Assembly: GCA_002027195.1 (NCBI GenBank)
Contig: MWJO01000027.1
Location: 20,636 to 84,635 of the forward strand
Source: Streptomyces sp. GKU 895
Lineage (GTDB): Bacteria > Actinomycetota > Actinomycetes > Streptomycetales > Streptomycetaceae
DNA: 64,000 bases
Reading direction: 5' to 3'
Both the position numbers and the translations under genes were made by a program. Below the pieces are notes generated by a model that worked only from the letters and a program-made list of their open reading frames with translations, made no database searches and had not been told where the DNA came from. This document shows positions 1 through 9,476 of the stretch, one piece after another (within the stretch, counting starts at the first letter, position 1; every line of letters begins with the position of its first letter).

Positions 1-1
1 C

Positions 2-1678
2 GCGCCGGCCGCGAAGTCCCACGCTTCGGCCGCCACGTCGGCTTCGCAGAGTGCGGCCTGGGTTGCCGGCACGCGCGCCTACCTCGTGATCACCGCGCCC
101 GGTGACACTTCGGCGGTCCGCTCGGCGATCACGGCCAACGGCGGCACCGTCTTCTCGAGCTTCGACGCCATCGGTGTGATCGTCGCCCACTCGGCGTCCG
201 GCACCTTCGCCGCCACCATGCGCGGCGTCACCGGTGTGCAGCAGGTCGGCGCCACACGTACCTCGGACGTCCCGGCCGACGCCTACAACCCGGCGCTCCC
301 GGCCAACCCGGCCCAGTCCTCGACGCCGGCCGGAGAGCCGGTCCGGGCCGACATGAGCCAGATCAAGGCCGACCAGGCCTGGGCCGTGAACCCGGGCTCC
401 GCCTCCGTCAAGGTAGGCATCCTGGACACCGGTGTGGACGACCAGCACCAGGACCTGGCGCCCAACTTCGACGCGGCCGACTCGGTCTCCTGCGCCTACG
501 GCAAGCCCGACACCCGTACCGGCGCGTGGCGGGACGTCGACACGCACGGCACCCACGTGGCGGGCACCGTCGCCGCGGCCAAGAACGGCAAGGGCGTTGT
601 CGGTGTGGCCCCCGGGGTGAAGATCGCGGCGGTGCGTGTCGCCGAGCCGGGCAACTCCTTCTTCTTCGCCGAGAACACCATCTGCGGCTTCGTCTGGGCC
701 GGTGACCACGGCTTCAAGGTCACCAACAACAGCTATTACACGGACCCGTGGCAGTTCAACTGCCCGGACAACATCGACCAGGCCGCCATCATCGAGGGCG
801 TCAAGCGCGCCCAGGAGTACGCCGAGAGCAAGGGCTCCCTCCAGATCGCCGCCGCGGGCAACGAGAACTACGACCTCGCCCACAAGACGACCGACTCCGC
901 GAGCCCGAACGACTCGACGCCGGTCACCCGCACCATCACCAACGCCTGCCTCGACATCCCGACCGAGCTGCCGGGCGTGGTCACGGTCGCGGCCAACGGC
1001 ACCGGTGTCACCAAGGCCTCGTTCTCCAACTACGGCCAGGGCGTCATCGACGTCGCTGCGCCGGGCAGCAACGTGTACTCCACCGTCCCCGGCGGCGGTT
1101 ACGGCAGCAAGAGCGGCACCTCGATGGCCACCCCGCACGTGGTCGGTGTGGCGGCACTCATCGCCAGCGCCAACCCGGGCATCACGCCTGCGCAGATCCG
1201 CGCCAAGCTGGCCGAGCAGGCCAACGACATCGCCTGCCCCTCGGACAGCCGCTGCACGGGCACCACGGCCAACAACTCCTTCTTCGGCGAGGGACAGGTC
1301 GACGCCCTCAAGGCCGTCGGGGCCACCCCGCCGCCCGGCAAGTACTTCGAGAACCTCGCGGACTTCGCCATCAGCGACAACGCGACCGTGGAGAGCCCGA
1401 TCGCCGTGACGGGTGTGACCGGCAACGCCCCGGCCACCCTCAAGGTGGGTGTAGACATCAAGCACACCTACATCGGTGACCTCAAGGTCGACCTGGTGGC
1501 GCCGGACGGCACCGTCTACACACTGCACAACCGCGCGGGCGGCAGCGCCGACAACATCGCCCAGACCTACACCGTGGACGCCTCCTCGGAGGTCGCCAAC
1601 GGCACCTGGAAGCTGCGCGTCAACGACAACGCCGCCTCCGACACGGGCAAGATCGACGCCTGGAACCTGACCTTCTAG
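2..1678 (+). CDS. Secreted S8 (subtilisin-like) serine protease with C-terminal P-domain, 5' end missing
   Basis: The frame is open to the left edge, so the N-terminus (signal peptide and part of the propeptide) lies outside the window; 558 residues are visible. The subtilase catalytic triad is complete: Asp in ILDTGVDD (codon at 424), His in DTHGTHVAG (codon at 545) and Ser in GTSMATPH (codon at 1121). The sequence before the Asp looks like an inhibitor I9-type propeptide. The last ~100 residues match a proprotein-convertase P-domain (HTYIGDLKVDLVAPDGTVY, then a Gly-rich stretch and WNLTF at the end). The role is extracellular proteolysis. An in-frame GTG at 86 is not a credible start because coding sequence continues upstream. 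The next gene, an M4 protease, ends in the same kind of P-domain. Confidence 0.93.
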   Translation, partial: APAAKSHASAATSASQSAAWVAGTRAYLVITAPGDTSAVRSAITANGGTVFSSFDAIGVIVAHSASGTFAATMRGVTGVQQVGATRTSDVPADAYNPALPANPAQSSTPAGEPVRADMSQIKADQAWAVNPGSASVKVGILDTGVDDQHQDLAPNFDAADSVSCAYGKPDTRTGAWRDVDTHGTHVAGTVAAAKNGKGVVGVAPGVKIAAVRVAEPGNSFFFAENTICGFVWAGDHGFKVTNNSYYTDPWQFNCPDNIDQAAIIEGVKRAQEYAESKGSLQIAAAGNENYDLAHKTTDSASPNDSTPVTRTITNACLDIPTELPGVVTVAANGTGVTKASFSNYGQGVIDVAAPGSNVYSTVPGGGYGSKSGTSMATPHVVGVAALIASANPGITPAQIRAKLAEQANDIACPSDSRCTGTTANNSFFGEGQVDALKAVGATPPPGKYFENLADFAISDNATVESPIAVTGVTGNAPATLKVGVDIKHTYIGDLKVDLVAPDGTVYTLHNRAGGSADNIAQTYTVDASSEVANGTWKLRVNDNAASDTGKIDAWNLTF

Positions 1679-2260
1679 CACAGGTCCGGGTACGAACTGC
1701 CGGGCAGCGAAAGGAACATGGGCCTCGGCGGCGGTGTACGCCGCAGCCAGGGCGACCATGCCGGAGGCGCCCGCCGCGGCCCGCCCACGGAGGGCGGGCC
1801 GCGCTGGTCGACTGCTTGTGGGCGCCGGCGACCATGGCCACCGTCACGGTGTCGCCGTCACCGCCGCGACCGCGGTCCCGGCGCCTGCGACCGACTGCTC
1901 CAAGTGGGCTGCATTCGTAGGGGAGTTCGCGTCCCGGGTTCGAGGACGCGGCGCATCCGGGACCTCTCCGTGAGGCGAGGCCGAAAACCGACGCCGTCTG
2001 TGCCGATATGCCCGCCCGGCAAGGTCAATTCCAGCCGTTGCTTTGGCATTCCCATGACAAAACTGTGCGCGCGATGCCACTCTTCTGCGGAAGTTCACGC
2101 TTCCTTGACGGAATCCCCACACGGAGCAAGCCTCCGCCCTCCACCCCCCACCTCCTTCAACCCGCATGCCGTGCAGCACTCCGGACCGGCACACACCGCC
2201 GCTCCGTCACCGCCACGACCCCCCCACCACGGGCCGTCCGTTGTATCGAAGGAGAACCCG
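1679..2260. other. Gene-free 582-bp spacer
   Basis: Apart from the hairpin at 1775-1803, nothing convincing is seen. Short open frames (for example 1734-1973) have Arg/Ala-rich shadow-like composition and no ribosome-binding site. The promoter of the M4 protease should lie in the AT-richer part around 2030-2110, but no clear -35/-10 pair could be assigned. Confidence 0.5.
1775..1803 (+). terminator. Hairpin terminator after the S8 protease
   Basis: Perfect 12-bp arms, CGCGGCCCGCCC and its complement, enclose a 5-nt loop about 100 bp past the stop codon. There is no T-run, which is common for Streptomyces terminators. Confidence 0.6.
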
Positions 2261-4528
2261 TTGCCCCAGCGACGCCGCGCTCTCATCGGGCGCAGACACA
2301 CCACCGTCCTCGCCTTCACGGCCATAGGCTCCCTGCTCGCCCTCGCCGCCCCAGGTCTCGCCACCGCGGCCCCGACGCACCCCGGCCCCACGAAGATCAC
2401 CGCCACCCCCAGGGCCGGCGCCGCCCAGTCGTCCCTGACGCCCGCCCGCCGCGCCGCCCTCATCAAGAGCGCCCGGTCCGCAGCGCCCCGCACAGCACAG
2501 CGGATCGGCCTCGGCGCCCAGGAGAAGCTCGTCGTCAAGGACGTCATCAAGGACGCCGACGGCACCACGCACACCCGTTACGAGCGCACCTACGCGGGGT
2601 TGCCCGTCCTGGGCGGTGACCTGGTCGTCCACGACAAGAGCGGTCGTACGACCGTCACCAAGGCGAGCCCCGCCCGACTCCAGGTCCCCTCGCTCCACCC
2701 GAAGCTCACCGCCGCCGGTGCCGCCACCAAGGCCCTCGGCATCTCGAAGAAGACCAAGGTCAAGGGAGCCGAGACGGAACAGGCGCCCCGCCTGGTGGTC
2801 TGGGCCGGGACCGGCAAGCCCGTGCTGGCCTGGGAGACCCTCGTCGAGGGCGTCCAGAAGGACGGCACCCCCAGCGAACTCCAGGTCGTCACCGACGCCG
2901 GCACCGGCAAGGAACTCCTGGCCGCCGAGCACGTCCACACCGGCACCGGCACCGGCCAGTACGCCGGCGAGGTCCCCCTCGGCACCACCCTGTCCGGTTC
3001 GACGTACCAGCTCGTCGACCCCGATCGCGCCGGGCAGCGGACGTACGACCTCAACCAGGGCACCTCGGGCACCGGCACCCTGTTCACGGACGACAACGAT
3101 GTCTGGGGCAACGGCCTGCCGTCCAACCGTCAGACCGCCGGTGTCGACGTGGCGTTCGGCGCGGCGGCCACCTGGGACTACTACAAGGAGACCTACGGCC
3201 GCAACGGCATCCGCAACGACGGTGTCGCCGCCTACAGCCGCGCCCACTACGGCAGCAACTACGTCAACGCCTTCTGGCAGGACTCCTGCTTCTGCATGAC
3301 GTACGGCGACGGCTCGGGCAACACCCACCCGCTGACCGCGCTCGACGTGGCGGCCCACGAGATGAGCCACGGTGTCACGGCGGCCACCGCGGGACTGAAC
3401 TACTCGGGGGAGTCCGGCGGGCTCAACGAGGCGACCTCCGACATCTTCGCCGCCGCCGTCGAGTTCTACGAGAACCTTCCGGCCGACCCCGGCGACTACC
3501 TCGTCGGCGAGAAGATCGACATCAACGGTGACGGCACACCGCTGCGTTACATGGACAAGCCCTCCAAGGACGGTGACTCCCGGGACAGTTGGAGCTCCAC
3601 CCTCGGCGGCATCGACGTCCACTACTCCTCGGGCCCCGCGAACCACTTCTTCTATCTGCTCTCCGAGGGCAGCGGCGCCAAGACCGTCAACGGCGTGGCC
3701 TACGACAGCCCGACCTACGACGGCCGGCCCGTCACCGGCATCGGCATCCAGAACGCCGCCGCGATCTGGTACCGCGCGCTGACGACGTACATGACCTCCA
3801 CGACCAACTACGCCGGCGCCCGCACCGCCACCCTGTCGGCCGCGAGCGACCTGTTCGGCGCCTACAGCCCGACCTACCTCGCCGTCGCCGACGCCTGGGC
3901 CGCGATCAACGTCGGCAACCGCATCGCCCTCGGCGTCAACCTCGCGCCGACCGCCGACCAGATCAGCGGCATCAACCAGAGCGTCAGCCTCCAACTCGAC
4001 GCCTACACCACCAACACCGGCGCCGCCCTGACCTACGAGGCCACCGGACTGCCCGCCGGCCTCAGCATCAGCCCGACCGGTCTGATCAGCGGCACCCCGA
4101 CGACCGTCGGCACCAGTGACGTCACGATCACCGTGACCGACAGCACCGGGGCGACCGCCACGGACACCTTCACCTGGAAGATCGGCTACGTCTACGCCAG
4201 CACCACCCGCGTCGACATCCCCGACGTCGGGCCCGCCGTGGAGTCACCGCTGACCATCACCGGCCGCGACGGCAACGCCTCCGCGACCACCTCGGTCTAC
4301 GTCAACATCGTCCACACCTACCGCGGTGACCTCACGGTCGACCTCGTCGGCCCCAACGGCACCGTCTACTCCCTGCTCAACCGCAGCGGCGGCTCCGCCG
4401 ACAACGTCGACCAGACCTTCACCGTCGACGCCTCCGCGCAACCGATCAACGGCACTTGGACCCTGCGCGTGCAGGACTGGGCAGCCATCGACGTCGGGTA
4501 CATCGCCCGCTGGCAGCTGACCCCCTGA
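2261..4528 (+). CDS. Secreted M4 (thermolysin-family) neutral metalloprotease with Ig-like and P-domains
   Basis: A zinc endopeptidase of 755 residues from a TTG start. The start is chosen because AAGGAG sits 6 nt upstream and the protein then begins with a basic n-region and hydrophobic signal peptide ending ATAAP. Order: signal peptide (1-38), FTP/PepSY propeptide (~55-210), M4 catalytic domain (~230-555), a putative Ig-like domain (~565-640), P-domain (~645-755). The zinc site is HEMSH at residues 366-370 with the third ligand Glu390 in GLNEATSD; His454 in DVHYSSG matches the catalytic histidine of the family. The longer frame reaching back to 1718 is not needed. It probably acts with the upstream S8 protease in extracellular protein breakdown. 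Confidence 0.94.
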   Translation: MPQRRRALIGRRHTTVLAFTAIGSLLALAAPGLATAAPTHPGPTKITATPRAGAAQSSLTPARRAALIKSARSAAPRTAQRIGLGAQEKLVVKDVIKDADGTTHTRYERTYAGLPVLGGDLVVHDKSGRTTVTKASPARLQVPSLHPKLTAAGAATKALGISKKTKVKGAETEQAPRLVVWAGTGKPVLAWETLVEGVQKDGTPSELQVVTDAGTGKELLAAEHVHTGTGTGQYAGEVPLGTTLSGSTYQLVDPDRAGQRTYDLNQGTSGTGTLFTDDNDVWGNGLPSNRQTAGVDVAFGAAATWDYYKETYGRNGIRNDGVAAYSRAHYGSNYVNAFWQDSCFCMTYGDGSGNTHPLTALDVAAHEMSHGVTAATAGLNYSGESGGLNEATSDIFAAAVEFYENLPADPGDYLVGEKIDINGDGTPLRYMDKPSKDGDSRDSWSSTLGGIDVHYSSGPANHFFYLLSEGSGAKTVNGVAYDSPTYDGRPVTGIGIQNAAAIWYRALTTYMTSTTNYAGARTATLSAASDLFGAYSPTYLAVADAWAAINVGNRIALGVNLAPTADQISGINQSVSLQLDAYTTNTGAALTYEATGLPAGLSISPTGLISGTPTTVGTSDVTITVTDSTGATATDTFTWKIGYVYASTTRVDIPDVGPAVESPLTITGRDGNASATTSVYVNIVHTYRGDLTVDLVGPNGTVYSLLNRSGGSADNVDQTFTVDASAQPINGTWTLRVQDWAAIDVGYIARWQLTP

Positions 4529-4548
4529 CATCCGGTCCCACCGAACGA

Positions 4549-4577
4549 CGCCGCCCGGATCCCCGATCCGGGCGGCG
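4549..4577 (+). terminator. Hairpin terminator after the M4 protease
   Basis: Perfect 13-bp arms, CGCCGCCCGGATC and its complement, with a CCC loop, 20 bp after the stop codon. Confidence 0.75.
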
Positions 4578-4644
4578 CCGATGTTACGGCGGCGACATGC
4601 TGGGCACTGCTGAACGCCGGGGCGGACGACGAGAAGGGGCCGTC

Positions 4645-5754
4645 ATGGTGGAGTCGTCGCAGGACGTCACGGTCGTTGCTCTCCTGGCGGATCCGGACGC
4701 GCCGACAGAGGTCGCGCGGCGCATGGCCCGGCAGTTGCCCGCTCGACTCGCGGACGCCTCCGGTCGGCACCGACGGTTCGACGTCGAGGTCGTGAGCGAG
4801 CCTTTCACCGCAGGCACCGAGGACCCGACTGTACTGACACGACGGCTCATGGACCGTGTCGGTGAGGAGAGGTGGAACATCGTAGTAGCCCTCACCGACC
4901 TGCCGTTGCACTCCCGGGGGCACAAGCTCGTCGTGGATCTGAGCCATGAACACGGTCTGGCGCTCCTGTCCCTCCCCTCGCTGGGCGGACTGCGTTTCGA
5001 GAGCAAGGCCCGGTGGGCGGTCGAAGGGGCCGTGCTCAGCCTGGCGGACGCGCAAGCTGAGGCCGTGGGGGCCGGGCACCGTGGGCCGTTGGCCGATTTC
5101 ACCGGTCGCCTGTCATCGGTTCACCAGGCCCCGGTCGGTGACGACGAGGCGGCGGATCTCCGGTACGTCGTCGGCGGGCTCGGCGGTTATCTGAGGGTGC
5201 TCGGCGGTATGGTCCGGGCCAATCGGCCGTGGCGGTTGGTCCCGGGCCTGTCGAAGGCCCTCGCGGCCGCACTCGCGGCAGGAGCGATCGCCATCGTGAA
5301 CTCCACCATCTGGAGTCTGGCCGTGTCCCTCGACACCCCACGACTCGTGATCGCCACGGTCGGATCCGTCGCACTCATGATCGGCTGGCTGATCGTGGAC
5401 GCGCACCTGTGGCATCGAGCGGCAGGGCACTCGCCGGAGGAGAGGAAGCGGGCGGTCCTCTACAACGCGTCCACGGTCGTGACCGTGTGCATCGGAGTGC
5501 TCATCTGCTACGTGGGGTTGCTCCTCATCTCGTTGCTGTGGGCGCTTTTCATCCTCAACGGCCCGGTGTTCGCCTCCATGACGCGAACTCCGCTGCACGC
5601 CGCGGAGTACTGGACGCTGGCCTGGTTCGTCGCTTCGGTCGCCACGGTGGGCGGTGCGCTGGGATCGGGTCTGGAGAGTGACGAGGCGATCCGCTCGGCC
5701 GCCTACTCCAAGCGTGAACAGGAGCGTCGCCGCACGCTCGAGGACGATGACTAG
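4645..5754 (+). CDS. Membrane protein of unknown function (four predicted membrane segments)
   Basis: Not assigned to a named family. The 369-residue start at 4645 has a good ribosome-binding site (AAGGGG at 4634-4639); a longer frame exists upstream but overlaps the M4 terminator. Residues 1-200 are soluble and look like an alpha/beta fold (VTVVALLADPD, then WNIVVALTDLPL). Residues ~215-345 hold about four hydrophobic segments, including one very long one (TVVTVCIGVLICYVGLLLIS). The C-terminus is charged and cytoplasmic-looking (KREQERRRTLEDDD). No catalytic motif was seen. It stands alone between two terminator-bounded units. Confidence 0.7.
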   Translation: MVESSQDVTVVALLADPDAPTEVARRMARQLPARLADASGRHRRFDVEVVSEPFTAGTEDPTVLTRRLMDRVGEERWNIVVALTDLPLHSRGHKLVVDLSHEHGLALLSLPSLGGLRFESKARWAVEGAVLSLADAQAEAVGAGHRGPLADFTGRLSSVHQAPVGDDEAADLRYVVGGLGGYLRVLGGMVRANRPWRLVPGLSKALAAALAAGAIAIVNSTIWSLAVSLDTPRLVIATVGSVALMIGWLIVDAHLWHRAAGHSPEERKRAVLYNASTVVTVCIGVLICYVGLLLISLLWALFILNGPVFASMTRTPLHAAEYWTLAWFVASVATVGGALGSGLESDEAIRSAAYSKREQERRRTLEDDD

Positions 5755-6062
5755 CGGGTGACCGGACTCGGAGAGGCGATCCTCGACCGCTGGTGGTCCG
5801 GTACAAAAGGGTCGGCTGATCGATCGGTGAAAGCCGTTTCGCGTCGAAGGCCCACGGGGACCCGCACCGCACGCCGTCGGAGCACCGAAGCAGCGCCTGG
5901 CGGGCCGACGGCCCGAACCGCCGATCCACCTGGTCCTGGTGGACGGCCCGCAGAGGCGTGCCGGAGCCACGGAGCCCGTCGCAGCACTCACGAGCGTCAG
6001 GCTCTTCGCACGTCTCATCATCGCCGTGCCGCGGTCCTGCCGTGACACCGAGGGAAGTCATC
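5755..6062. other. Gene-free 308-bp spacer upstream of the zinc dehydrogenase
   Basis: No coding frame with a plausible start and no strong hairpin were found. The promoter of the dehydrogenase presumably lies here. An AGGGAAG-like ribosome-binding site precedes the start at 6063. Confidence 0.45.
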
Positions 6063-7240
6063 ATGAAAGCAGCGGTATACGAAGGACCGCGAACGGTCGC
6101 GGTGAAGGACGTGCCGGACGCGAAGATCGAGCACCCCTGCGACATCATCGTCAAGATCACCACAACCAACATCTGCGGTTCGGACCTGCACATGTACGAG
6201 GGCCGCACCTCGTTCGAGACCGGCCGTGCCTTCGGACACGAGAACATGGGCCAGGTCGTGGAGGTCGGCCCGGCCGTCCGCAAGGTCCAGGTCGGCGAGT
6301 ACGTGGTCCTGCCCTTCAACATCGCCTGCGGCTTCTGCAAGCAGTGCGAGCGGGGTCTGACCAACTACTGCCTGACCATGCAGCCGGATCCGGCCCTCGC
6401 CGGAGCCGCCTACGGATTCGCCGACATGGGCCCCTACCAGGGCGGTCAGGCGGAACTGCTGCGTGTGCCCTACGGCGATTTCAACGCGCTGCGCCTGGGC
6501 GAGGACGCCGCCGAGCGGCAGACCGACTACGTGATGCTCGCCGACATCTTCCCCACCGGCTATCACGCCACCGAGATGGCCAACGTCAAGCCGGGCGACC
6601 AGACGATCGTCTTCGGCGCCGGTCCCGTCGGACTGATGGCCGCCTACTCCGCTCTGCTCAAGGGCGCCGGCCGCGTCTGGGTGCCGACCATCAGCCCGAC
6701 CGGCTGCGCGTTGCGGAGGAGATCGGGGCCATCCCGATCAATACCGCAGAGCAGGACCCGGCGGAGGTCGTCAAGGAAGCCACCCTCGGTCTCGGCGCCG
6801 ACAACGGGTGTGAGTGTGTCGGCTACCAGGCACACGACCACGAGGGGCGGGAGGACGCCGGCCTCACGCTCAATGGCCTGATCGACGCGGTCAGGTTCAC
6901 GGGCGACATCGGTGTGGTGGGCGTCTTCCTGCCGCAGGACCCCGGTGGCGAAGAGGCCCAGGGCGAGCTGGAGGCGCAGGGCAAGGTGCCGATCGACTTC
7001 GGCATGATGTGGTTCAAGGGCCAGCACATGGGCACGGGGCAGGCACCGGTGAAGAGGTACAACCGGGCGCTGCGGGACCTGACCGCCGGTGAGAAGGCGA
7101 CGCCGGGGTTCATCGTCTCCCACGAGCTCAGCCTGGACGAGGCTCCTACCGCCTACGAGCACTTCGACGCCCGTGACGAGGGCTGGACGAAGGTGGTGCT
7201 GCATCCCGACGGCCACGGCGACGGCCACAAGCAGGAGTGA
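6063..7240 (+). CDS. Zinc-dependent alcohol dehydrogenase, formaldehyde dehydrogenase-like (frameshifted)
   Basis: Medium-chain zinc dehydrogenase resembling glutathione-independent formaldehyde dehydrogenases, which oxidise aldehydes with NAD. The N-terminal part carries catalytic zinc ligands Cys38, His59 and Glu60 (ICGSDLH, GHEN) and the structural zinc cysteines 89, 92, 95 and 103. A nucleotide-binding motif follows (VFGAGPVGLMAAYSA). The reading frame breaks at ~6684: GRVWV is in one frame and DHQPDRLRVAEEIGAIPIN continues in another, and one added base joins them. The rejoined protein is ~393 residues, normal for the family, so a single-base deletion or sequencing error is more likely than decay. 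A terminator follows. Confidence 0.85.
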
Positions 7241-7269
7241 GGAAGCCAGGGGTCTGAGACACCTGGTCG

Positions 7270-7292
7270 GGGGCGACCGCGTCGGTCGCCCC
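7270..7292 (+). terminator. Hairpin terminator after the zinc dehydrogenase
   Basis: Perfect 10-bp arms, GGGGCGACCG and its complement, around a 3-nt loop, 30 bp after the stop codon. Confidence 0.7.
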
Positions 7293-7361
7293 GAGCCCCC
7301 GAGTCGTTGGCGCGCGGCAACGCGCCGGTGAACCTCCTTTTCGCCTGGTCCCGGCCGTCAG

Positions 7362-8092
7362 TCAACCGACATGCTGGGGCGCCGGATCCGCACAGCCCCT
7401 GAGGTGCCGGCTCACCAGAACGTGCGCGGCGGTCCGCACGGGGAGTTCGGCGGTCCGGCCGCCGCTGCCGACCGTCACACCGCCGGGCGACGACGTCACG
7501 CTCACGACCGCGCCGGGTTGAACTCCGGCGTGCCGCAGGGTGTGCATCACCTCGGCATCCGCCTGGAGCGGCTCGCCGATGCGCCGCACGACCGCGCTCG
7601 CGCCGTCAGGCCCCCGCTCCAGCTCGTTGAGGCTGACCACGCCCTCGTCCCGGAACGGCTCCGCGGCGGGCTTCTCGCCGAGTTCCTCCAGGCCCGGGAT
7701 CGGGTTGCCGTACGGCGACCGTGTCGGGTGCCGCAGCAGCTTGAGGATGCGGCGTTCGACGGCCTCGCTCATGACGTGCTCCCAACGGCAGGCCTCGGCG
7801 TGGACCTGTTCCCACTCCAGCCCGATCACCTCGATGAGCAGGCATTCGGCGAGCCGGTGCCTGCGCATGACGCGGACGGCCGTCCGCCGGCCCTCCTCGG
7901 TCAGCTCCAGGTGCCGGTCGGCGGCGACGTGCAGCAGGCCGTCACGCTCCATGCGGGCGGCGGTCTGGCTGACGGTGGGGCCGCTGTGGTGCAGACGCTC
8001 GGCGATGCGGGCGCGCAGGGGGGCCACGCCTTCCTCCTCGAGCTCGAGATGGTGCGGAGATATCTCTCGGTGGTGTCGATGAGTCGGGACAT
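7362..8092 (-). CDS. DtxR/IdeR-family metal-dependent transcriptional repressor (frameshifted)
   Basis: Metal-sensing repressor, probably iron- or manganese-responsive. The start MSRLIDTTERYLRTI at 8092 is diagnostic of the family. After a one-base loss at ~8048 the sequence continues in another frame as ELEEEGVAPLRARIAERL, then SGPTVSQTAARMERDGL (recognition helix) and HRLAECLL. The ligand motif EACRWEH (Cys, Glu, His) is intact, and the tail has the SH3-like/FeoA domain (~150-243). Restored length is 243 residues, normal for the family. The start lies 8 nt after the stop of the upstream PEBP-like gene on the same strand, suggesting an operon. The homology across the break argues for a sequence error rather than a pseudogene. 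Confidence 0.87.
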
Positions 8093-8100
8093 GCCGTGTC

Positions 8101-8643
8101 TCAGGCGGGGGTTTCCGCGGTGGTGGTGAGGACCGCGCGGCCGAGGACGTGACCGGTCATGGTGAAGCCCAGGACGGCCGGGGTGGCGTCGGCCGGGACG
8201 CCTATGGACTCGACGTCGAGGGCGTGGACCACGGACGAAGTAGCGGGTGCGGGCCGGTGGCCGGGTGGCGGGGCGGCGCCGATGAAGCGGGCCGCGCGGG
8301 CGTCGTTGGGCAGCTGGAACGCGCCCTCGGGCAGGCCCGAGCCGGTGTCGTCGCCGGCCCCCTCGGGCAGCTCGGTGACGGCGGCGGGGATGTCGGCGAC
8401 CGCCCAGTGCCAGAACCCGGAGCCGGTGGGGGCGTCGGGGTCGTAGACGGTGACGGCGTAGCTCTTGGCGCCCTCCGGCGCGCCGCTCCAGGACAGGTGC
8501 GGGGAGAGGTCTTTCCCGCCGGGGACGCCGAAGATGCCGGAGAACTGTTCGGGCGGCCAGGGGGCGCCGTCGCTGACGGTGCTGCTGGTGACGGTGAAGG
8601 AGGCCGCCTCGGGGAGGCGGGCGAAGGGGTCGTTGGCGCTCAT
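8101..8643 (-). CDS. YbhB/YbcL-type PEBP (Raf kinase inhibitor-like) protein
   Basis: A 180-residue phosphatidylethanolamine-binding-protein fold. Family motifs are visible: GKDLSPHLSWSGAP, then YAVTVYDPDAPTGSGFWHWA with the DPDAP and HW elements, and GYIGxxPPPG-like FIGAAPPPGHR. The biochemical role of bacterial PEBP proteins is not firmly known; ligand binding in the cytoplasm is assumed. It is the first gene of a probable two-gene unit with the DtxR-type repressor and is divergent from a GntR regulator whose candidate operator lies between them. Confidence 0.9.
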   Translation of the reverse strand: MSANDPFARLPEAASFTVTSSTVSDGAPWPPEQFSGIFGVPGGKDLSPHLSWSGAPEGAKSYAVTVYDPDAPTGSGFWHWAVADIPAAVTELPEGAGDDTGSGLPEGAFQLPNDARAARFIGAAPPPGHRPAPATSSVVHALDVESIGVPADATPAVLGFTMTGHVLGRAVLTTTAETPA

Positions 8644-8710
8644 CGTGTCGTTCCTTTCCGGACGTGCTGTGGGCGGTCGTCGGCGGCCGTCTTAATCGAC
8701 CCTAGCATCG

Positions 8711-8722
8711 ATAATCGATTAT
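8711..8722. promoter_or_regulatory. Candidate GntR operator ATAATCGATTAT
   Basis: A perfect 12-bp palindrome, AT-rich against a GC-rich background, lies between the divergent PEBP and GntR genes, 26 bp before the GntR start. The position fits autoregulation and control of the PEBP-DtxR unit. The assignment is inferred from placement and symmetry only. Confidence 0.5.
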
Positions 8723-8747
8723 TGTCTGCATCGTCTATGATGACGGC

Positions 8748-9449
8748 ATGACTCAGACGGCCCACACCTCGGCCTCGCCGGGCAAGCAGATGCTCTCCGA
8801 GCAGGTCTACACACACCTGCGGGACGCGATCATGCGTGGCGACTACGCCCCCGGTGACGCCCTCAAGCCGCAGGATCTCGCCAAGGAACAGGGCGTGAGC
8901 CTGGCCGTCGTGCGCGAGGCGTTGGTGCGGGTGGTCGGCGAGGGCCTCGCGGACCGGCTGCCCAACCGGGGCTTCGCCGTCCCGGCCCTCTCCGACCGTC
9001 GCTGGCAGGAGATCGCCGAAGCCCGCCGGACCGTAGAACCGGTGGTGCTGCGCATGTCCATCGAGCGCGGCGACGTCGACTGGGAGGCCCGCCTACGGGC
9101 CGCACACCACCGTCTGGCCCGCACCCCGGCGTACGTGCCGGAGGAGGGGGCCTATTACAGCAGCGCATGGTCCGAAGCCCACCGGGTCTTCCACCGCACC
9201 CTGCTGGAAGGGTGCGGCAATTCCGTGCTGCTGGAGACCTTCGACCGGATGTGGACCGCGAGCGAGCTCGCCCGCCGCTGGGCGGCGCTGCGCATCGGCG
9301 AGCAGGTGGGTGTCGACGAGCACCGCCGGCTGGAGGAGGCCGCGCTGGCCCGCGACGCCGACACCGCGGCCGAGGTGCTGGCCCAGCACCTCACGCAGAC
9401 TCCGGCCGCACTCACCGGCCGTACCGCCGAACCCACGACGGAATCCTGA
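8748..9449 (+). CDS. GntR-family transcriptional regulator, FCD type
   Basis: A 233-residue regulator: winged helix-turn-helix at ~12-78 (LRDAIMRGDYAPGD, KPQDLAKEQGVSLAVVREAL, LPNRGFAV) followed by an FCD ligand-binding domain (~85-222) rich in helices. FCD regulators usually respond to small organic acids. The gene is divergent from the PEBP/DtxR pair and probably regulates it or itself through the palindrome at 8711-8722. The effector is unknown. Confidence 0.9.
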   Translation: MTQTAHTSASPGKQMLSEQVYTHLRDAIMRGDYAPGDALKPQDLAKEQGVSLAVVREALVRVVGEGLADRLPNRGFAVPALSDRRWQEIAEARRTVEPVVLRMSIERGDVDWEARLRAAHHRLARTPAYVPEEGAYYSSAWSEAHRVFHRTLLEGCGNSVLLETFDRMWTASELARRWAALRIGEQVGVDEHRRLEEAALARDADTAAEVLAQHLTQTPAALTGRTAEPTTES

Positions 9450-9476
9450 CGTGCCAGGCTCGGCCGCGGCCGCGGC

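Noticed and set aside
2207..3994. 595-codon minus-strand open frame opposite the M4 protease
   Set aside because: Shadow of the protease frame; no motifs.
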